Shown: piece by piece, positions 45,181 through 54,736 of the stretch
Layout: each line of letters opens with the position of its first letter
Numbering within the stretch: the stretch's first letter is position 1
Assembly: GCF_005221285.1 (NCBI RefSeq)
Contig: NZ_CP039886.1
Location: forward strand, 248,001-312,000
DNA length: 64,000 nucleotides
Reading direction: 5' to 3'
DNA from: Neisseria flavescens
Lineage (GTDB): Bacteria > Pseudomonadota > Gammaproteobacteria > Burkholderiales > Neisseriaceae
Notes under the pieces: generated by a model
The model's database searches: none
What the model saw: only the letters and a program-made list of their open reading frames with translations
What the model was told of the DNA's origin: nothing
Made by a program: the position numbers and the translations under genes

Positions 45181-45193
45181 GTTAAATGGCGGT

Positions 45194-46177
45194 TTACAGC
45201 AGATTTAATTGTCGCAATTCTTGTTGCACCTTATCCGCATTCCAGTCATGGGATACGGCAAGGGTCATCAGCGCAGAGGCGGTTTCCAGATTGCATTTGC
45301 CGCCGTTGATGATGCCTGCCTGACGCAAAGCATCGCCTTGGGCATAGACGGCGGCGGCGCAACCTTGCGGCACTTGGCTGATGTTGAGCAGCAACTTGCC
45401 TTGTTGCGTAAAGGCTTGGACGGCTCGGACAAACGCATCGTCGCTCGGCGCATTGCCGTGGCCGTAGCTTTGCAGAATTAGGGCTTGTGTGGAAAGGTGG
45501 GGTAGGCCGTCTGAAAGTTCTTGCGCGGCATAACCGGGAATCAGCGTGCGGACGGAAACTTTGGCTTCAGGATTTGGAAGACGCGGTTTGAGGCCGTCTG
45601 AATGTTCGGTCGGGGCGGTACGGATATTGTGCCAACCTTTATTTTCCTCCCATTCGGCAAGCGCGCCAAAATGCAGGTTGTCAAAACCTGCGGCGGTTTC
45701 GGTGCTGACCTTGCTGCTGCCGACGGCTGGGAAGAGCTTGCCGTCAAAGGCAATCTCCACTTGTTTGAGTTTGAGCGAGAAAGCGGAAACGGCGGTGGCA
45801 AGGTTGCGCGGCGCATCGCTGTTGGCGGCATCGTAAGGCCATTGCGAGCCGGTCAGGATAACGGGTTTGTCCAAACCTTGCAGTGAAAGGGCGAAGAGGT
45901 TGGCAGTGTATGCCATGGTATCCGTGCCGTGCAGCACCAAAATGCCGTCATAGTCAGGCAGTTTGGCGATAATAAGCTCCAACCAGTCGCGTTGGTTTTG
46001 CAGCGTTACTGCGGAAGAATCGATGAGCGGCTGGCAAACGTGCCATTCGAAATCAAGGCCGTCTGAAAAGGGGGCAAGGGCTTTATCGACGAGAGCGGTA
46101 TCGGGACGCAGGCCGGCGCTGCTTTGGGTCATGCCGATGGTGCCGCCGGTGTAGAGGACGAAGATTTTTTGTTTCAT
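45194..46177 (-). CDS. ansA: L-asparaginase (cytoplasmic type)
   Basis: Hydrolyses asparagine to aspartate. The 327 residues start KIFVLYTGGTIGMTQ, carrying the first catalytic Thr, and have the second in LVLHGTDTMAYTA. There is no signal peptide, so the type I cytoplasmic form is likely. It is followed by tatD. Annotation as ansA is by class, not by tested affinity. Confidence 0.88.
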   Translation of the reverse strand: MKQKIFVLYTGGTIGMTQSSAGLRPDTALVDKALAPFSDGLDFEWHVCQPLIDSSAVTLQNQRDWLELIIAKLPDYDGILVLHGTDTMAYTANLFALSLQGLDKPVILTGSQWPYDAANSDAPRNLATAVSAFSLKLKQVEIAFDGKLFPAVGSSKVSTETAAGFDNLHFGALAEWEENKGWHNIRTAPTEHSDGLKPRLPNPEAKVSVRTLIPGYAAQELSDGLPHLSTQALILQSYGHGNAPSDDAFVRAVQAFTQQGKLLLNISQVPQGCAAAVYAQGDALRQAGIINGGKCNLETASALMTLAVSHDWNADKVQQELRQLNLL

Positions 46178-46197
46178 GGTGTTTCTGATGAATGATT

Positions 46198-46236
46198 GAG
46201 GCCGTCTGAAAGCGGGGAAGTGTTTCAGACGGCCTG
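46198..46236. terminator. uptake-sequence hairpin between dedA and ansA
   Basis: Inverted AGG-type uptake sequences just past the dedA stop on the minus strand; they probably end dedA. Confidence 0.75.
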
Positions 46237-46243
46237 GAATGGT

Positions 46244-46906
46244 TTATTGATTGGCTTGTTTTTTGGCTTTTGCAGCGCGTTTTTCGTGTAATTTTTCACG
46301 GAAGAAAGTATGGCGGCGGTGTTTTCTCCACCAAATCCAGCCGATAATGACTGCGCCGATGCCCAGTACCGCAAAGATACCGGATTGCAGGCTGTGCATT
46401 TTTTTCATCAGCCAGTCGGTATTGCGTGCGCCGTATTCGCCCAGATAAATCCAAACCGGGACAGAAATCAGCGCGGCCAAGCCGTCCATCAGGATAAAGC
46501 GCAGGTAGGAAACCTTGCGGCTGATGCCTGCAGTCACGAAAACGGCGGTACGCAGGCCGGGCAGAAAACGGGCGACGAATAAAACCCAGTTGCCGTATTT
46601 GTCGAATTTTTCCTGTACTTGGGCATAGCGTTTGGGCGTCATCACGCGTGCAATCGGCTTGAATTTAAGGATTTTTTGCCCCCAAATCCGGCCGGCCGCA
46701 AACATAAAACCATCGCCGGCCAATACGCCGAGCATACCGACAAGAAACATAATATGCGAATTGGTATAACCCAGGCCGGAAATCACGCCGCCGGTTACCA
46801 GTGTCAAATCTTCAGGAATCGGCACGCCGAAGCCGCAAATAACCAAAACGAAAAACACGGCCGCATAGCCGTATTCAACGAAAAAAGATTCTAAAAATGC
46901 AAACAT
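46244..46906 (-). CDS. DedA family membrane protein
   Basis: A 220-residue member of the DedA (VTT/SNARE-associated) family with about five spans. The core GFGVPIPEDLTLVTGG and FVARFLPGLRTAVFVTAG match the family, including the conserved acidic Glu and the Arg in the second motif. DedA proteins support membrane homeostasis and some recycle undecaprenyl phosphate; which applies here is unknown. It ends in a basic tail. Confidence 0.88.
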   Translation of the reverse strand: MFAFLESFFVEYGYAAVFFVLVICGFGVPIPEDLTLVTGGVISGLGYTNSHIMFLVGMLGVLAGDGFMFAAGRIWGQKILKFKPIARVMTPKRYAQVQEKFDKYGNWVLFVARFLPGLRTAVFVTAGISRKVSYLRFILMDGLAALISVPVWIYLGEYGARNTDWLMKKMHSLQSGIFAVLGIGAVIIGWIWWRKHRRHTFFREKLHEKRAAKAKKQANQ

Positions 46907-47192
46907 GGCCGCTGTCCCACGATAGATATTGATTGATGACTGGATTAATTTGGAATTTTACCAAAGATAAGGCCGTCTGAAAGCAATCACAAGCAGATAT
47001 TGTTTAAATTTGACGGTAGTTTGCAAAAAATCTCAAAATTCGGACGTGGAAAGTTGGGATTTGAACAGATTTGGCAGGTACAATAGCCGCTGGTTTATCT
47101 TTTAAACCCGAAATGGCAGTCTGTTTTCAGACGGCCTGTTTGGAAAGTTGGTTGTGGAATTTAAAGAATCTAAAATCCAAAAGGAACCCATT

Positions 47193-47702
47193 ATGTACAC
47201 TTGCACTTCCTGCGGCGAAAAACATGAAGATATGCCCGCAATCGGCTTTATCACCCCCGATCCCTATAATGAGTTAAGCGAGGACGAACGTAGCACCTAC
47301 CGAGCCGAGTGTAACGGTGATTTCTGCATTATCCGCTATCCTGATCAAACTGACCGCTTTATCCGCGCGGTGCTGCCGATCCCGATTATCGGTCATGAGG
47401 AAACGCTGGAATACGGCGTGTGGGTATCCGTCAGCGAAAAGAGTTTTAACGACTATCAAAGCCGCTTTCACGACAATCCGGAAAACGTCGTTTATTTCGG
47501 CATGATCTGCAACCGGCTGCCCCCTTATGAAACCGACACCTTCGGTCTGCACTGCAATGTCGTTACCCGGTCTAATAACCAACGCCCCCTGCTGCAACTT
47601 CATCAAAGCGGCGAACATCCGCTGGTACGCGACTTTTACCAAGGCATAGAATACGCTGAAGCGCAGGCAAGGGTAGATGCGGTATTCGGATCGGATTACT
47701 AA
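47193..47702 (+). CDS. DUF2199 domain protein
   Basis: A 169-residue soluble protein that starts with a CxxC knuckle (MYTCTSCGEKHEDMP) and continues with RPYxx-type beta-rich segments typical of DUF2199 (GVWVSVSEKSFNDY). Function unknown. The ATG at 47193 follows AAAAGGAACCC. It precedes a coding-like remnant, so the area may be a site of gene turnover. Confidence 0.82.
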   Translation: MYTCTSCGEKHEDMPAIGFITPDPYNELSEDERSTYRAECNGDFCIIRYPDQTDRFIRAVLPIPIIGHEETLEYGVWVSVSEKSFNDYQSRFHDNPENVVYFGMICNRLPPYETDTFGLHCNVVTRSNNQRPLLQLHQSGEHPLVRDFYQGIEYAEAQARVDAVFGSDY

Positions 47703-48026
47703 GGACAAAAAGGTAAACATTCTTCTCTTGAACGAAACCATACTTGATATTTCCTGCCTTTCCCTACAACTATTGTAAACCTGTCCGCTATTGAGCAAAT
47801 TGTCCACTTCGGCGGAATGCCTACTGCCTTCGTGTCTGATACGATTACAGGTGAAACGTGGATAGATTTCTGTTACAAGGGCTGGAAGTTCAGTATTCGC
47901 AACCCATATGGTAAATATTGGTTTTTGCTGAAAACAGTGAATGCTCAAAAACCATATTGCAATATATGATTCAGGCCGTCTGAAATCCAAAATTTGGTTT
48001 TCAGACGGCCTCAAATAAGGATCAAC
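47703..48026. other. 324-base gap between DUF2199 gene and ubiD
   Basis: Holds the coding-like remnant at 47775-47969 and an inverted pair of uptake sequences at 47973-48011. The second arm is about 15 bases before ubiD. No other gene seen. Confidence 0.5.
47775..47969 (+). pseudogene. open remnant of an unknown small protein
   Basis: A frame open for 64 codons and ending in TGA, with protein-like composition (SAIEQIVHFGGMPTAFVSD, TGETWIDFCYKGWKFSI). It has no start codon at its 5' end; the first ATG is at about codon 14, with no ribosome site. It looks like the end or middle of a lost gene, similar in feel to immunity-type small proteins, which is speculation. Confidence 0.4.
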
Positions 48027-49505
48027 ATGAAATACAAAGACCTACGCGACTTCATCGCCATGCTCGAACAGCAGGGCAAACTCAAGCGCGTCGCGCATCC
48101 CGTTTCCCCGCATTTGGAAATGACCGAAATCGCCGACCGCGTGCTGCGTGCCGAAGGGCCGGCGTTGCTGTTTGAACACCCGATCAAGCCTGACGGTACG
48201 CGTTACGGTTATCCCGTGTTGGCAAACCTGTTCGGCACGCCCGAACGCGTGGCGATGGGTATGGGTGCGGACAGCGTGTCCAAGCTGCGCGAAATCGGGC
48301 AGACGCTGGCGTATCTGAAAGAACCCGAACCGCCCAAAGGCATCAAAGACGCGTTTTCCAAACTGCCGCTGTTGAAAGACATTTGGAGCATGGCGCCGAA
48401 CGTGGTGAAAAACGCGCCGTGTCAGGAAATCGTGTGGGAAGGCGAAGATGTTGATTTGTATAAACTTCCGATTCAGCATTGCTGGCCGGAAGACGTTGCG
48501 CCGCTGGTAACGTGGGGCTTGACCGTAACGCGCGGTCCGCACAAAAAACGCCAAAATCTCGGCATTTACCGCCAGCAATTAATCGGCAGAAACAAGCTGA
48601 TTATGCGTTGGCTGTCGCATCGCGGCGGCGCGTTGGATTATCAGGAATTCCGCAAACTCAATCCCGATACGCCGTATCCTGTCGCCGTCGTACTCGGCTG
48701 CGACCCCGCCACCATTTTGGGCGCGGTAACGCCTGTTCCCGATACCTTGAGCGAATACCAGTTTGCCGGATTGCTGCGCGGTTCGCGGACGGAGCTGGTG
48801 AAATGTATCGGCAACGATTTGCAAGTGCCTGCACGCGCCGAAATTGTGTTGGAAGGCGTGATTCATCCGAACGAAACCGCGCTGGAAGGCCCATACGGCG
48901 ACCACACGGGCTATTATAACGAGCAGGATCATTTCCCCCTGTTTACGGTTGAGCGCATCACCATGCGCGAAAACCCGATTTACCATTCGACCTACACGGG
49001 CAAACCGCCCGATGAGCCTGCCGTTTTGGGCGTGGCGTTGAACGAAGTGTTCGTACCGCTTTTGCAAAAGCAGTTCCCCGAAATCACCGATTTCTACCTG
49101 CCGCCCGAAGGCTGCTCCTACCGCATGGCGGTGGTCGGCATGAAAAAACAGTACGCCGGCCACGCCAAGCGCGTGATGATGGGCTGCTGGTCGTTCCTGC
49201 GCCAGTTTATGTACACCAAATTCATCATCGTGGTGGATGACGATGTGAACGTGCGCGATTGGAAAGAAGTTATCTGGGCGGTAACCACGCGCATGGACCC
49301 CGTGCGTGACACCGTTTTGGTGGAAAACACGCCCATCGACTATCTCGACTTCGCCAGCCCCGTCAGCGGACTCGGTGGCAAAATGGGCTTGGACGCAACC
49401 AACAAATGGCCGGGCGAAACCGACCGCGAATGGGGTCGTGTGATCAAAAAAGACCCTGCCGTTACTGCCAAAATCGATGAAATTTGGGAGAGTTTGGGTT
49501 TGTAG
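48027..49505 (+). CDS. ubiD: 4-hydroxy-3-polyprenylbenzoate decarboxylase
   Basis: Decarboxylates the polyprenyl benzoate intermediate in ubiquinone synthesis and needs prenylated FMN from UbiX. The 492 residues cover the whole family length; marked segments are GPHKKRQNLGIYRQQ, EGPYGDHTGYYN and the catalytic-loop region DFASPVSGLGGKMG. The ATG at 48027 follows AAGGATCAAC. The stop is directly followed by another start. Confidence 0.95.
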   Translation: MKYKDLRDFIAMLEQQGKLKRVAHPVSPHLEMTEIADRVLRAEGPALLFEHPIKPDGTRYGYPVLANLFGTPERVAMGMGADSVSKLREIGQTLAYLKEPEPPKGIKDAFSKLPLLKDIWSMAPNVVKNAPCQEIVWEGEDVDLYKLPIQHCWPEDVAPLVTWGLTVTRGPHKKRQNLGIYRQQLIGRNKLIMRWLSHRGGALDYQEFRKLNPDTPYPVAVVLGCDPATILGAVTPVPDTLSEYQFAGLLRGSRTELVKCIGNDLQVPARAEIVLEGVIHPNETALEGPYGDHTGYYNEQDHFPLFTVERITMRENPIYHSTYTGKPPDEPAVLGVALNEVFVPLLQKQFPEITDFYLPPEGCSYRMAVVGMKKQYAGHAKRVMMGCWSFLRQFMYTKFIIVVDDDVNVRDWKEVIWAVTTRMDPVRDTVLVENTPIDYLDFASPVSGLGGKMGLDATNKWPGETDREWGRVIKKDPAVTAKIDEIWESLGL

Positions 49506-49697
49506 ATGTCGGGTTTATTGGAATTTCTACTTCAAATATTGATGGAAATGATTGGGTCTATGATGTTTGAGGGTACGGTAGAAATATTGAGGCTCGATTG
49601 GAGAAAAAGAAAACTCTCCAAAAAAGGCTTGATAATGTTGGTCATATGGTTTGCCATCATTGTTGCACTGATTGTGTATATGGTCATTCCTAAGTAA
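49506..49697 (+). CDS. small membrane protein, 63 residues
   Basis: The ATG is the next base after the ubiD stop, so it is likely translated by reinitiation. The protein has a hydrophobic N-terminal helix, a basic middle (DWRKRKLSKKG, about 30-40) and a C-terminal membrane span (LVIWFAIIVALIVYMVI). No family recognised. Could be a true small protein or a decayed gene end. Confidence 0.5.
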   Translation: MSGLLEFLLQILMEMIGSMMFEGTVEILRLDWRKRKLSKKGLIMLVIWFAIIVALIVYMVIPK

Positions 49698-49723
49698 ACA
49701 TCTTATTCTGACAAGGTATCTGT

Positions 49724-49765
49724 TAAAAGGCCGTCTGAAACTTTTTGGGTTTCAGACGGCCTTTG
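49724..49765. terminator. bidirectional uptake-sequence terminator
   Basis: Inverted AGG-type uptake sequences between convergent ubiD-side and AsmA-family genes. Confidence 0.8.
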
Positions 49766-49775
49766 ATGTGAAAAC

Positions 49776-51884
49776 TTAGCGCGGTTTGAGCCACTTCCAT
49801 TGTTCTTGTATGGTTTCTTGCAGGGCTTTTTGTTTTTCTGCAGGTGTGTTCATGCCATTGGTCAAGCGGCTGTAATCAAGGGTAATGGACGGGTTTTGTA
49901 CGGTTCCGCCGATTTTTAGGGGAATCGATTTGTTTTTGGGCTGCAGTACGTTGCTGATAAGCAGGTTTTCGGACAGCTTTTGGGTATTCAAATCGGTATA
50001 GCCGCTGCTGACAACGTGCAGGCTGTCGGAAAACAGTTCGGTGTTGATATGATGGCTGATGCCTTTCTCGATTTCGCTATTGAGGATGAAATGATGGAAA
50101 GGGGTTTTGAGGTTGCTGTTGTCGATTTTTTCCGAAGAGATGCCGTTTTTCAGAATGCTGTCCATATCGATGCCGTGCCATGCGCCGTTGGTGATATCAA
50201 GGAGCAGGCTGCCGTTTAGGGCTTGTATCATTTGGGCGCGGTCGTTGCCGGTGGTTTTAATGTCGATAACGGCGTCGCCGCTGCCGCTGAAGCTATGGAA
50301 ACCGAACAGGTCTTGCAGCAGCGGCTGAATTTGTATGCCTTTTGCGTTTTGCTGAAGGTGGTAGGAAGCAGGTTGGGTCGCCGCAATACTCAGGCCGCCC
50401 TCGGTTTTACCGCCATAAAGCCCGGCTTTGAAACGGTGCAGGGCGATATGTTCTTTATCGGCGGTGAGCAGGGATTCGATGTTTTCCAATTGCAGGCCGG
50501 CAGTTTGAATGCTGCCGATTTGGAGGTTGGCCTCAATGTCGGGCAACCAGGATTTGGCCAACAGGGAAGGAAGATTCAGTGATGGCTGGGTTTTCAGATC
50601 TTCCAAGTAAGGGGTCAGATTGAGTTTTTGTAAGGCGATACCGGCGTCAAGGTGTGGGCGCGGCTGGGCATCGCGTTGGTATTTAAAGACCAATGCAAGG
50701 GCTTGTCTGTCAAATGCGCCTTTCAGACGGCCTTCCCATGTATTGAGGCTGAAATTGGCCTGTCCTTCGAGGGTGCTGATGAATCGGGGGCGGGGAAGGC
50801 GGTTGATGGTGTCTTGCAGGGTACTGAGGTGCAGTTTGGGCGCATCGATGCCTTTGCCTTTTTGCCAAACCAACGGGCTGGAAAAGGTAAAGTTGGTTTG
50901 GAGGCGGTCGTTTTTATGGCTGCCTTTGAGTTCAAAATTGGCAGCGGTCAAAACGGTTGCGTAGAGGTTGGTTTTGTCCAGTTTGAATGAACCGTCCCAT
51001 TGGTTGTTTTCACTGCCGGCAGTTAATGCGCCGTTGAGTGTGTTGAGGTGCAAATAGCCGTTTTTGAATTGCAAGAGGGGCGAACGTGCATTGATATGCA
51101 AGTTTTGATAGTCGCTTTCGGCTTGCAGATTGAAATCGCGGAAAAGGGCGGTTTGGTTTTGCCAATTAAGGCTGCCTGCGATTTGGGCATCCAGCTTGTT
51201 TTTGAGTAATACGGTTTGCAGGTTTAATTTGAGGGCGGGAACGCTCCAGCCGGCATCATCTTGTACAAGATGGCCGGCGCCTTGCCAACTGATGGGGCTG
51301 CCTATGTTTTGCAGTGTGCCGCTGATATTGAATGGACGGCCGTCTGAATTGGCTCTGCGCAGGGAAAATTGCAGATCGTTTAAGGCAATATCCTGCTCTT
51401 TATTGTGATAGCGGATGCTGCCGCTATTGATGATGATGCGGTTGAGCTGAAAGCTTTCTTTTGATGCTTGGTTTTGTTGCAGGCAGGCAGGCAGGTGGTT
51501 TTTGGGCCCCAATGTTAGCGACGGATTGGAAAGAATCCATTTTTCAAGAATGGGGGCGTCTGACCATAGGCTGCTCCAGCCAAAGCCCATTTTGGACTCG
51601 GCAATGTTCAGCGTCGGCGTATCTGGTTCAGAAGATGAAAGGTTGAGGTCTTTTAAAATAAGCGTAGGGCGAGGCAGCCATTTTCTGCTGATATTGGCAT
51701 TGTATTTGACTTGGCAGCCATGGGCGGAAAAGTTTTTCTGTATGAATGCGTCGATGTTTTCTGTATTGAATATGCGGAACATTAAGGCACTCAATACCGC
51801 CGCGAGGCATAAAAGCACGGCAATGCTGAAAACCAGGGTTTTCAGCCAGAATTTTCCTGAGTGCAACATGGAATGAACAGACAA
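49776..51884 (-). CDS. AsmA family protein
   Basis: A 702-residue protein with one N-terminal membrane span (about 13-36) and a long beta-rich periplasmic part; AsmA-like C-terminal segments include LNGSLLLDITNGAWHGIDMD and KIGGTVQNPSITLDY. AsmA-type proteins bridge the periplasm and are linked to lipid transport or outer-membrane assembly. The ATG at 51884 or 51869 (MLHSGKF) may be the start. Single gene. Confidence 0.87.
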   Translation of the reverse strand: MSVHSMLHSGKFWLKTLVFSIAVLLCLAAVLSALMFRIFNTENIDAFIQKNFSAHGCQVKYNANISRKWLPRPTLILKDLNLSSSEPDTPTLNIAESKMGFGWSSLWSDAPILEKWILSNPSLTLGPKNHLPACLQQNQASKESFQLNRIIINSGSIRYHNKEQDIALNDLQFSLRRANSDGRPFNISGTLQNIGSPISWQGAGHLVQDDAGWSVPALKLNLQTVLLKNKLDAQIAGSLNWQNQTALFRDFNLQAESDYQNLHINARSPLLQFKNGYLHLNTLNGALTAGSENNQWDGSFKLDKTNLYATVLTAANFELKGSHKNDRLQTNFTFSSPLVWQKGKGIDAPKLHLSTLQDTINRLPRPRFISTLEGQANFSLNTWEGRLKGAFDRQALALVFKYQRDAQPRPHLDAGIALQKLNLTPYLEDLKTQPSLNLPSLLAKSWLPDIEANLQIGSIQTAGLQLENIESLLTADKEHIALHRFKAGLYGGKTEGGLSIAATQPASYHLQQNAKGIQIQPLLQDLFGFHSFSGSGDAVIDIKTTGNDRAQMIQALNGSLLLDITNGAWHGIDMDSILKNGISSEKIDNSNLKTPFHHFILNSEIEKGISHHINTELFSDSLHVVSSGYTDLNTQKLSENLLISNVLQPKNKSIPLKIGGTVQNPSITLDYSRLTNGMNTPAEKQKALQETIQEQWKWLKPR

Positions 51885-52003
51885 TTCAGATTCTCGCTTT
51901 GATGGGAGCTTTAAGGAGTAATTGGAAGTTTAAGCCTTGCTGCTTAAGCGTGTGAAAGTATAACACAGAGCGTGGGTCTGTGTTTCAGACGGCATCGGTA
52001 TGT

Positions 52004-52033
52004 TAATAAAAAACACCGCCCGAAGGCGGTGTT
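52004..52033 (-). terminator. intrinsic terminator of rpsO
   Basis: A 9-base-pair stem AACACCGCC closed by a four-base loop with a T run on the minus strand, 14 bases after rpsO; a textbook intrinsic terminator without uptake sequence. Confidence 0.92.
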
Positions 52034-52047
52034 GATTTAAGCATAAA

Positions 52048-52317
52048 TTATTTACGCAGACCCAAGCGGGTAATCAGTGTACGGTAAGTATCAGGTTGAG
52101 TACGACGCAGATAAGACAACAGGCGACGACGTTGGCTAACCATTTTCAACAGGCCGCGACGGCTGTGGTGGTCTTTAGGGTTGGCTTTGAAGTGAGGAGT
52201 CAGGTCGTTGATGCGGAAAGTCAACAGAGCGACTTGTACTTCAGAAGAGCCGGTATCGCCTTCTTTGCGTTGGAAATCTTTAACAATTTGTGCTTTTTGT
52301 TCTACGGTCAATGCCAT
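52048..52317 (-). CDS. rpsO: 30S ribosomal protein S15
   Basis: The 89-residue primary 16S rRNA-binding protein. It has the S15 signature LTFRINDLTPHFKANPKDHH and LLKMVSQRRRLLSYL. The ATG at 52317 (MALTVEQKAQ) follows GGAGTTATCC. No pnp neighbour is present, unlike in enterics. Self-regulation by S15 at its own mRNA is usual but no motif was established here. Confidence 0.97.
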   Translation of the reverse strand: MALTVEQKAQIVKDFQRKEGDTGSSEVQVALLTFRINDLTPHFKANPKDHHSRRGLLKMVSQRRRLLSYLRRTQPDTYRTLITRLGLRK

Positions 52318-52530
52318 GATGGATAACTCCGAAAATAAAAGAACCTTTTCAGGTTCGGACAAGTTTGCCAAGCCGAACGACCTAAGCAAACTCCTAAGTG
52401 CCTTTTTATAAAGACCGGCGGATTATGCCACAATTTGTCTTGGTATGCCACATCTTTTCAGACGGCCAAAAAAAAAGCGGCGATACCTTTCAGTACCGCC
52501 AAAGCTGCTTTGGTGATAAAAAACTAAACT

Positions 52531-53286
52531 TTATTTGCTCGCACAGCGGAAGCCCAAGTTATTTAAAACATATTTGGACTGCAGGCTGGTGCGGATGCCG
52601 TAGCGTAAGAATGCCGCATAGTTAGACGGATCGCTTGAACCCACGGATGCGCCGCTACAGAACATTTGTGTGTTGGACGAGCCGGCAGAGAGTTGGCTGC
52701 TGTTGAAATCTTCAGTCCATTCCCAAATCAGGCCGTGCATATCATACACGCCCCAGTAGTTGGGTTTGTTTTTACCGATGTCGTGCAGGCCGTTGCGGCC
52801 GCCGTCTGCGTACCAATCTAAGATGGTGCGGTTATAGCCAGGCTCGGCAGAGCCGTCTTTTTGAGTGGCGGAAGCCAAGCCTGCAAATTCCCACTCGTCA
52901 ATAGTCGGCAGACGTTTGCCTTTGGAAACGCAGTAAGCATTCGCGGCAAACCACGAAACATTGGTTACCGGATGTTTGAGTTCGCTGGCTTTAGGCGCAA
53001 AACTGTTGCTGCCGTTTTTTACCCAATGTTTCAGGTAAGCTTTTTCAGCATGTTTGGAACTGATTTTGCCTTTTTGCCATTGCGGATGTGTTTTCACAAA
53101 TTCGGCAAATTCGGCATTGGTTACCGGATATTTGTCAAGCTGGAAGGGTTTGACTTTAATAAGGGAAGTTTCTTTTTTGAGATAGAGAGGACGGTAGCTG
53201 CCTCCTTCGATTTTTACCATTTCGGCCGCCGCTGCACTGCCGCTTGCGACAAGGGTAAATAGGGCGATGAGTGGTATGAGTTTCAT
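52531..53286 (-). CDS. SUMF1/formylglycine-enzyme-like protein, NirV type
   Basis: A 251-residue secreted protein (signal ends SGSAAAA) with the SUMF1 fold: YPVTNAEFAEFV, PVTNVSWFAANAYC, LPTIDEWEFA, and a C-terminal GIRTSLQSKYVLNNLGFRC. It lies just downstream of aniA on the same strand, as NirV-type proteins do near nitrite reductase genes in many bacteria. The catalytic cysteines of true formylglycine enzymes are not evident, so a structural or copper-site role is more likely than sulfatase activation. Confidence 0.8.
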   Translation of the reverse strand: MKLIPLIALFTLVASGSAAAAEMVKIEGGSYRPLYLKKETSLIKVKPFQLDKYPVTNAEFAEFVKTHPQWQKGKISSKHAEKAYLKHWVKNGSNSFAPKASELKHPVTNVSWFAANAYCVSKGKRLPTIDEWEFAGLASATQKDGSAEPGYNRTILDWYADGGRNGLHDIGKNKPNYWGVYDMHGLIWEWTEDFNSSQLSAGSSNTQMFCSGASVGSSDPSNYAAFLRYGIRTSLQSKYVLNNLGFRCASK

Positions 53287-53554
53287 AACGGGCTTTCTAA
53301 TCTGAATACGGGGATTATTAGGCTTTGATTATATAGCGGAACCGGATAAAAATCCTGAGAAGCCTTCTGATTATTGTGCTTTTGGCTTGTCGGGTTCGTG
53401 AATGCTTGAAACCGGTTTTTCAGACGACCTTCGATGCTTCAGAGGTCGTCTGAAAAACCAATCTTTCGATTGGTCGTGGAAGAAAGCCACTGTTGTCCTT
53501 GCATCAGCCGGAACAGCAGTGGCTTTTTTCTGTTTCTATGCCGAGATGACTGGA

Positions 53555-54736
53555 TTAGTAGCCGCCTTTATCTGCAGATGCTGCGGAAGCAGGCGCTGCT
53601 GCGGAAGCAGCTGCTGGAGCAGAAGCAGCAGCACCGGCAGGTTGGTAAACGGTGTCACTCAGTTTTTTGGTCATGATTTCAGGGTTTTCATCACCTTCAA
53701 CTTTCAATTGACCCAAAGCACCTTTGTTGAACGCACGGAAGATAGAGTGGTCAACCAAAGTGTAGCTGCCTGGAATGTCGACTTTGAATTCAACGATAGC
53801 GGCACCACCGGCAGGAACAATTGTACTTTGTACGTTTTCGTTAATCAGTTTACCACCTTCAACATATACTTTGTCGAAGATTTCGCCGATAACGTGGAAA
53901 GAAGATACCAAGTTAGGACCACCGTTACCAACGTACATACGAACAGTTTCACCAGCTTTAGCTTTCAGAGCGTTGTCGCCTGCGATAGAGCCTACGTGAC
54001 CGTTGAATACAACGTATTCAGGTTGTTCAGCAATCGCTTTATCCATATCGAAAGGTTGCAGGCCTTGAGCACCTTTTTTACCTTTAGTATAGAAGTCACC
54101 TTGTACGATGTAGAACTCTTTGTCCACTTTAGGCAGACCTTCTTTAGGTTCAACCAAGATCAAACCGTACATACCGTTGGCGATGTGCATACCTACAGGA
54201 GCAACGGCACAGTGGTAGATGTACAAACCAGCTTGCAGTGCTTTGAAGCTGAAGGTAGAAGTGTGGCCAGGAGCAGTAAAGGTAGCTTCTGCACCACCGC
54301 CTTGACCGGTTGCAGCGTGGAAGTCAACGTTATGAGGAACGGTAGAAGAAGGGTTGTTAGAGAATTCAACTTCAACAGTATCGCCTTCACGTACACGGAT
54401 CATTTGACCTGGAACGTCGCCGTTGAATGTCCAGTAGTGGTACTCAACACCGTCTTCCATAGTCATGGTTTTTTCAACGGTTTCCATTTTAACGCGTACT
54501 TTAGCCGGATGGTCGCGATCAGTTGGAGGTGGAACTTCCGGAGCGTGAGTCATGATAGCATCGATTACAGGCAGTTCTGAAGAAGGAGTCTCGGCAGCAG
54601 CTTGTGAGTCGGAAGCAGCAGGAGCTTCAGCAGAAGCGGTAGCAGCTGGAGTTTCAGCAGGTTTAGCAGCTTGCTCGCCGCATGCGGCCAATGCAAATAC
54701 AGAAGCGATAAGTGCGGCTAAGGTTTGGCGTTTCAT
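53555..54736 (-). CDS. aniA: copper-containing nitrite reductase AniA (outer-membrane lipoprotein)
   Basis: Reduces nitrite to nitric oxide. The 393 residues comprise a lipoprotein signal (lipobox FALAAC), an Ala/Pro/Ser-rich linker, two cupredoxin domains, and an Ala/Ser/Pro-rich C-terminal tail known to be glycosylated in pathogens. Type 1 copper ligands are seen in PHNVDFH and YIYHCAVAPVGMHIANGM; the type 2 His occurs in FHVIGEIF. The gene is intact, unlike many meningococcal copies. Regulated by FNR through the box at 54830-54843, and divergent from norB. Confidence 0.97.
   Translation of the reverse strand: MKRQTLAALIASVFALAACGEQAAKPAETPAATASAEAPAASDSQAAAETPSSELPVIDAIMTHAPEVPPPTDRDHPAKVRVKMETVEKTMTMEDGVEYHYWTFNGDVPGQMIRVREGDTVEVEFSNNPSSTVPHNVDFHAATGQGGGAEATFTAPGHTSTFSFKALQAGLYIYHCAVAPVGMHIANGMYGLILVEPKEGLPKVDKEFYIVQGDFYTKGKKGAQGLQPFDMDKAIAEQPEYVVFNGHVGSIAGDNALKAKAGETVRMYVGNGGPNLVSSFHVIGEIFDKVYVEGGKLINENVQSTIVPAGGAAIVEFKVDIPGSYTLVDHSIFRAFNKGALGQLKVEGDENPEIMTKKLSDTVYQPAGAAASAPAAASAAAPASAASADKGGY

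Noticed and set aside
52464..52474. A9 run upstream of rpsO
   Set aside because: Intergenic with no gene whose spacing it would alter clearly.
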